Source of the DNA: Phycisphaerales bacterium UBA1926
GTDB taxonomy: Bacteria; Planctomycetota; Phycisphaerae; Phycisphaerales; UBA1924
Assembly (NCBI GenBank): GCA_002337215.1
Contig: DDFO01000022.1
Coordinates: forward strand, 150,380 to 160,155
Direction of reading: 5' to 3'
Length of the DNA stretch: 9,776 bases
This document shows, one piece after another, positions 5,791 to 9,776 of this stretch (position 1 is the first letter of the stretch; every line of letters starts with the position of its first letter). Position numbers and translations under genes: made by a program. The notes beneath the pieces are model-generated. The model did not search any database, was not told where the DNA came from, and saw only the letters and a list, made by a program, of their open reading frames with translations.

Positions 5791-6048
5791 ATGAATGAAC
5801 TCTTGAGCACCGCCGCCCTCGCCAGAATCGATGGGGAGGTCGTCCCGATCGTCGCGATCTCGATGGGGTGCGGCATCGCCATCATCGCCATCATCTTCGG
5901 CAGCGTCAGGAGCATGGTGATCAACAGCAACCGTGAGAAGACCCGCCGCGAGGTGGCGGCGTACGTCGCCGAGGGATCGATCACCCCCGAGGACGCGGAA
6001 CGCATTCTCACCGCGGGCCGCGAGTTCGAGCGCTCCGACAAGTGCTGA
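5791..6048 (+). CDS. Small single-pass membrane protein with SHOCT-like C-terminal box (copy 2)
   Basis: This 85-residue paralogue of the gene 50 bases upstream has no recognised function. A hydrophobic segment spans about residues 17-38 (VVPIVAISMGCGIAIIAIIFG). It is followed by a basic stretch and the tail TRREVAAYVAEGSITPEDAE (51-70) with RILTAG. The shared box differs from copy 1 mostly by conservative changes (I/V, K/R, T/S), a sign of selection on the protein rather than drift. It ends RSDKC, so both copies finish with a lone cysteine at or next to the C-terminus (Cys85 here). The gap to copy 1 has no convincing promoter or terminator, so the two are probably one transcript. It ends 27 bases before the convergent debranching enzyme. 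Confidence 0.8.
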   Translation: MNELLSTAALARIDGEVVPIVAISMGCGIAIIAIIFGSVRSMVINSNREKTRREVAAYVAEGSITPEDAERILTAGREFERSDKC

Positions 6049-6075
6049 ATCCGGGACGTCTGAAACCACAGCCGG

Positions 6076-8160
6076 TCACGCGTTGAGCAGCGTGAGAATC
6101 CGCAATGGCTCGGCGACCGACCAGGCCTGCGCCGGGCAGCCGTCGGGCGCACGCGGCTCGTCGACAGAGTCATCACCGTCATAGATCTCGGGCAACTGCC
6201 CCAGCCCCGTCCCGCGGAGCACCGCAAGAAGGGGCTCGATCGATGCCCGCGCCTCCGCGGACGCCGAATCCGAGAACCCGCCGGCCCGGAGGACCGCCTC
6301 CGCGTACGCCCCGATGAGCCAGGGCCAGACGGTGCCGTTGTGGTACGCCCCGTCGCGGGCCATCATGTCGCCCCGGTAGCGGCCGACGTAGCCCGGGTCC
6401 GCGGGGTCGAGCGTGCGCACGCCGTGGGGCGTCAGGAGGCGATCGCGCGCGACACCGACGACCGACGCGCGCTGGCTGTCGTCCAACGGACCGTGGGCAA
6501 GGCTCGCGGCGAACAACTGGTTGGGCCGGATCTCGGCGCTGGCGTCCCAGCCCCCGGATTCCCTGGGCTCGAGCCGATCGAACAGCCCCAGCCCGTCGGG
6601 GCGCACAAACGCGTCCGCGAACGATTCCCGGCACCGCTCGGCGATCGCGCGCTGCTCGGTCGCCCGGCGCCCGAACTCGTCCTCGATCGCGTCGGCGGTG
6701 ACGATCAGCCCGTGATGCCACAGGGCGTTGATCTCGACCGCCTTGCCGTGCCTGGGGGTGAACGTCACGCCCGCCCGCTGCGCGTCCATCCAGGTGAGCT
6801 GGGTGTCGGGGCTCCCGGCGGAGATCATCCCGTCATCGTCCATCCCGATGTCGTACTCGGTGCCGACGCGGTACGCATCGATGATGTCGTTGCAGGCCGG
6901 GGCGAGGTGCTCGATGTACCCGTCGTGATCGCCCGAGACACGTCGGTACTCCGCGGCCGCGTGCAGGAACCACAGCGGCGCATCCACCGTGTTGTAGTGG
7001 GCGGGCCCGGCCCGGTCGTCGAAGCGGTTGGGGATCAGTCCCCGCTTGCGGTTGTCGGCAAACAGCCGGAGCGTGCCCAGCGCGTCGTAAGGCCGACCCG
7101 TCGAGAGAAGCAGCCCGGGCAGGCTGATCATCGTGTCGCGGCCCCAGTCGGTGAACCAGGGGTAGCCCGCGACGATCGAGCACTTGCGGGCGTCCGCCGG
7201 GCCGCGCCGGACGATGAAATCCTCGGCGGCGTCCACGAGCCGGGCGATCGCGTCGCGGTCGTCTTCGGTCGCGTCGGGCATCCGCTCGAGCACGGTGTCG
7301 ATCCGCGTGCGCACACGGGTGGTCCTCGTCGTGCGGTCCCACTCGACCGCCTTGGTCTCCATCGCGTCCATCGAGGCGTGCAGCGTGACCGTGCCTGTGC
7401 GCTCGCCGTCGTAGACAAACTCGCCGGGGCTGAACATGTCTTCGGTGGACGACTGGCCCCGCTCCGCGTCGCGGAGGTACTCAAGGTCGTGCCAGATGTC
7501 GGGGGCGTGGCGGTACTCGGCCTCGTCGCTGATGATGTGCACCCCCGCGCCGCGTGTAGCGCACATGACGCCCCCATCGACGGGACGCGCCTGGTGGTAG
7601 CCTGTGATCTGCTCGCCGCTCAGGAGTTCGTGGAAGTCACGCAGTGCAGTCAGCGGGCGGAGCGACAGGCGGAACGCCCCGGGTGCCTTGATGTCGTAAA
7701 CGAGCGCGATCGCGTTCCGCTTGTCGAAGAGGTGGAGAGTCTTGGTGATGAACGCTTCGCCCTGCGGCGTATCGATGCGGTAGGTCCAGATCGCCTCGAC
7801 TCCGCGGGTGAATGTGCAGGGTGCGGGAGCGTTGGTGGGGTGGTCGGCGGCGCCCTTGAAGTGGAATCCCGTGAGCGTGATCGTGCGCTCATTGGCACCC
7901 GCGGGGTCGAGCGTCAGCGTGTCGGTTACGGCGTTGAGGGCGACGACGCGGTTGACGGGGGGGGTGAGGGCCCCGACGAGCAGGCCGTGGTAGCGGCGGG
8001 TGTTGATGCCCGGGGCGGTGCTCATGCTGTACCCACCCAGTCCGTTGGTGAGGATCCACTCGCTCGCGAGCGGGGCGGGCAGGTCGTCGGCACCCCCGGT
8101 CGCGAGGTGGACGGTGTTGCATGTCAGGGGGTCGACTGCGGGCGCGGTGGCGGTTGGCAT
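6076..8160 (-). CDS. Glycogen debranching enzyme (amylo-alpha-1,6-glucosidase, GH133 type)
   Basis: This 694-residue cytoplasmic enzyme should hydrolyse alpha-1,6-linked glucose at branch points of glycogen. The N-terminal sugar-binding domain opens with SEWILTNGLGGYSMST (33-48) and INTRRYHGLLV (52-62), the hallmark of the bacterial/archaeal GDE family. The catalytic (alpha/alpha)6 barrel, about 300-690, contains AGYPWFTDWGRDTMISLPG (331-349), IPNRFDD (376-382), LTWMDA (455-460), PRHGKAVEINALWHHGL (469-485), RPNQLFAASL (545-554) and RDGAYHNGTVWPWLIGAY (602-619). By analogy with eukaryotic debranching enzymes, Asp459 is the probable general acid and Glu658 in LPEIYDGD the probable base; this mapping is inferred. 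It is complete, and no other glycogen gene is adjacent. The ATG at 8160 has only a weak GAGA upstream. It is divergent from guaB. Confidence 0.93.
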   Translation of the reverse strand: MPTATAPAVDPLTCNTVHLATGGADDLPAPLASEWILTNGLGGYSMSTAPGINTRRYHGLLVGALTPPVNRVVALNAVTDTLTLDPAGANERTITLTGFHFKGAADHPTNAPAPCTFTRGVEAIWTYRIDTPQGEAFITKTLHLFDKRNAIALVYDIKAPGAFRLSLRPLTALRDFHELLSGEQITGYHQARPVDGGVMCATRGAGVHIISDEAEYRHAPDIWHDLEYLRDAERGQSSTEDMFSPGEFVYDGERTGTVTLHASMDAMETKAVEWDRTTRTTRVRTRIDTVLERMPDATEDDRDAIARLVDAAEDFIVRRGPADARKCSIVAGYPWFTDWGRDTMISLPGLLLSTGRPYDALGTLRLFADNRKRGLIPNRFDDRAGPAHYNTVDAPLWFLHAAAEYRRVSGDHDGYIEHLAPACNDIIDAYRVGTEYDIGMDDDGMISAGSPDTQLTWMDAQRAGVTFTPRHGKAVEINALWHHGLIVTADAIEDEFGRRATEQRAIAERCRESFADAFVRPDGLGLFDRLEPRESGGWDASAEIRPNQLFAASLAHGPLDDSQRASVVGVARDRLLTPHGVRTLDPADPGYVGRYRGDMMARDGAYHNGTVWPWLIGAYAEAVLRAGGFSDSASAEARASIEPLLAVLRGTGLGQLPEIYDGDDSVDEPRAPDGCPAQAWSVAEPLRILTLLNA

Positions 8161-8281
8161 GGCGTATCTCTTGGATTGGCGGTCGTCGTGATCGACGGAT
8201 CTCGAGCCGGGGACGATTCGCGGGGAGTGGAAAGATGGTCGCCCGCGTGCGCAAACTTCGCGCTTCTGGGTCCAAGTATCG

Positions 8282-8300
8282 GCCCGTTGGCTTGACGGGC
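8282..8300. repeat. Inverted repeat upstream of guaB
   Basis: GCCCGT-TGGCTTG-ACGGGC is a perfect 6-base-pair stem with a seven-base loop in the 165-base divergent region between the debranching enzyme and guaB. Its right arm overlaps a TTGACG hexamer that resembles a -35 box, so it could be an operator or a chance GC-rich repeat. Confidence 0.35.
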
Positions 8301-8320
8301 TGGTGTGGGTGTGGGAAACT
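8292..8320 (+). promoter_or_regulatory. Weak promoter candidate for guaB
   Basis: TTGACG (8292-8297) matches the -35 consensus at five of six positions. After 17 bases the hexamer GAAACT (8315-8320) matches the -10 at only three. A start point near 8327 would make the message leaderless for ATG 8326, or give a leader of about 50 bases for the alternative ATG 8380. Confidence 0.25.
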
Positions 8321-8325
8321 GTCTC

Positions 8326-9776
8326 ATGGCGACCCTCTCAAAACCGAACGAAACCGCCCAGGCCGATCCACAGACGGGGATGACCCCCGCAAGGAGCGGC
8401 TTTGATCGCATTGTCGCCGACGGGATCACGTTCGACGACGTCCTGCTGATCCCGAGCCGGAGCGAGGTGCTGCCTTCCGACGCGGACACATCGACTCGGC
8501 TGACGGCTGGAATCCGGCTCAACATCCCGCTGGTGAGCGCCCCGATGGACACGGTGACCGAGTCCACGCTCGCGATCGCTCTGGCGCTCGAGGGGGGCAT
8601 GGGGATCATCCACAAGAACCTGCCCGTCGAGGTGCAGGCCCGCGAGGTCGCGAAGGTCAAGCGGTCTGCCAACGGGGTGATCTCCGACCCGGTCACGCTC
8701 GGCCCCGACGACACCGTGGGCCGGGCACGGGAATTGATGCGGGAGCACCATGTCTCCGGGTTCCCGGTGACCGAGGACGGCTCGCACAATCATCGAAACA
8801 CAGGCGGCAAGGTCCTTGGCATCCTGACAAGACGGGACCTCAAGTTCGTCGAGGACCTCGAAACCCCCGTTCGGGAGGTGATGACCTCGAAGAACCTGAT
8901 CACCGCCCCTGCGGGCACAACGCTCGCCGAGGCCGAGGACATCGTGAACCGCAACAAGGTCGAGAAGCTGCTGCTCCTCGACGACCAGGGCGGGCTGGTC
9001 GGGCTCATCACAATGCGCGACATCGAGCGGCTCGCGAGCTACCCCGACGCGTGCATCGATCTCCGGGGTCGGCTCCGCTGCGGCGCCGCGGTCGGGCCGC
9101 ACCAGTACGACCGCGTCGAGGCGTTGATCGAGGCGGGCGCGGATGTGCTCGTCGTCGATACCGCGCACGGGCACAGCAAGAACGTGCTCGACACCGTCCG
9201 GGCGATCAAAGAGAAGCACGATATCCAGGTCATCGCGGGCAACGTCGCGACGGCCCGGGGGGCGATCGACCTGGCCGAGGCGGGGGCGGACGCCGTCAAG
9301 GTCGGCATCGGCCCGGGGTCGATCTGCACCACGCGGGTCGTGACGGGTGTGGGTGTGCCCCAGATCACCGCGGTGATGAACGCCGTGGACGGGATCAACG
9401 AGTTCGTCTCGCACGGGGGGCGGAGCATCCCCGTCATCGCGGACGGCGGGATCCGGCAATCGGGCGACATCGCCAAGGCGCTGGCGGCGGGGGCGGAGTG
9501 CGTGATGATGGGCGGGCTGTTCGCGGGGCTCGATGAGAGCCCGGGCGAGTTGGTGATTTCCGCGGGGCGGCGGTACAAGGCGTACCGTGGTATGGGCTCC
9601 GAGGGCGCGATGATGAAGGGGTCGGCCGACCGGTACGGCCAGGCCGACAAGCTTGGGGGCACCAGTGACCGCAAAGCCCAGATGAAGTTCGTTCCCGAAG
9701 GTGTCGAGGGGCTCGTCCCGTATCGCGGCTCGCTCGCGGAATTCGTATACCAGCTGACGGGCGGTATCCGTTCGTC
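8326..9776 (+). CDS. guaB: Inosine-5'-monophosphate dehydrogenase (partial, C-terminus outside window)
   Basis: This enzyme converts IMP to XMP with NAD+, the committed step to guanine nucleotides. The 483 codons present cover nearly the whole enzyme (E. coli GuaB is 488 residues). The barrel starts at [16 protein letters not shown]. Two CBS domains (about 119-178 and 184-238) interrupt it. The nucleotide-site Asp278 lies in VVDTAHGHS. The catalytic loop [10 protein letters not shown] has Cys334. The flap contains [10 protein letters not shown] and the Arg436-Tyr437 pair that activates water, and VPEGVEG follows. The window ends inside GGIRS, near the C-terminus. Two features differ from E. 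coli: about six extra residues in CBS1 (near SHNHRNTG, 153-160) and about eight extra between Arg-Tyr and PEG. The start may be ATG 8326, with a 25-residue polar extension, or ATG 8380. Neither has a strong ribosome site. No frameshift is seen. Confidence 0.96.
   Translation, partial: MATLSKPNETAQADPQTGMTPARSGFDRIVADGITFDDVLLIPSRSEVLPSDADTSTRLTAGIRLNIPLVSAPMDTVTESTLAIALALEGGMGIIHKNLPVEVQAREVAKVKRSANGVISDPVTLGPDDTVGRARELMREHHVSGFPVTEDGSHNHRNTGGKVLGILTRRDLKFVEDLETPVREVMTSKNLITAPAGTTLAEAEDIVNRNKVEKLLLLDDQGGLVGLITMRDIERLASYPDACIDLRGRLRCGAAVGPHQYDRVEALIEAGADVLVVDTAHGHSKNVLDTVRAIKEKHDIQVIAGNVATARGAIDLAEAGADAVKVGIGPGSICTTRVVTGVGVPQITAVMNAVDGINEFVSHGGRSIPVIADGGIRQSGDIAKALAAGAECVMMGGLFAGLDESPGELVISAGRRYKAYRGMGSEGAMMKGSADRYGQADKLGGTSDRKAQMKFVPEGVEGLVPYRGSLAEFVYQLTGGIRS

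Noticed and set aside
5155..6069. A 304-codon minus-strand frame covering the small membrane protein region
   Set aside because: Both plus-strand small genes have good ribosome sites and are paralogous to each other in protein sequence. The minus frame has no family resemblance and overlaps the aat start in another frame.
6340..8295. A 651-codon open frame on the plus strand opposite the debranching enzyme
   Set aside because: The minus strand carries every GH133 motif in order. The plus-strand product is low-complexity Val/Arg/Gly/Asp-rich sequence without motifs, hence a shadow frame.
1..9776. A defence island, phage, transposon or biosynthetic cluster
   Set aside because: No transposase, integrase, nuclease, toxin-antitoxin pair, CRISPR repeat or synthase domain is seen. 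Codon use and GC level look even across the window, and most genes are housekeeping.

Overview
The window is a GC-rich, gene-dense chromosomal stretch with ten protein-coding genes. Two run off the ends: an RRM RNA-binding protein on the left and guaB on the right. I see no rRNA, tRNA, CRISPR array, insertion sequence or phage gene. The likely source is a planctomycete, perhaps of the Phycisphaerae. This is inferred from a DUF4190 membrane protein that carries a pilin-like segment and an ending of the planctomycete 'FADAHVEW' type, from the short membrane proteins with an 'AAYxAEG' C-terminal box, and from strong GC bias with weak or absent Shine-Dalgarno sites at several starts. No marker gene here settles the taxonomy.

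Layout, left to right. (1) 1-267, minus: start of a glycine-rich RRM protein. (2) 268-641: a divergent intergenic region with no gene. (3) 642-3842, plus: a compact three-gene run made of a ClC channel/transporter with two C-terminal CBS domains, a DUF4190/pilin-like membrane protein, and a lipoprotein that begins inside the stop codon of the gene before it (GTGA overlap). (4) 3843-3874: a short convergent gap with a perfect hairpin. (5) 3875-5338, minus: a MarC-family membrane protein downstream of aat (leucyl/phenylalanyl-tRNA-protein transferase). (6) 5339-6048, plus: a leader with two abutting hairpins, then two tandem paralogous small membrane proteins. (7) 6076-8160, minus: a GH133-type glycogen debranching enzyme. 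(8) 8326 to the right end, plus: guaB (IMP dehydrogenase), divergent from the debranching enzyme and missing only its last few dozen residues.

Most genes are housekeeping or common accessory functions: N-end-rule tagging (aat), purine synthesis (guaB), glycogen turnover and anion transport. They do not form a single pathway. Only two blocks look functionally coupled by layout: the ClC, DUF4190 and lipoprotein run, and the duplicated small membrane proteins behind their structured leader.

I found no convincing new defence, mobile or biosynthetic system. The parts most worth a second look are the tandem small membrane proteins with their leader and the palindrome shared with the aat start, the pilin-like DUF4190 fusion with its coupled lipoprotein, and the residue changes in the ClC pathway.
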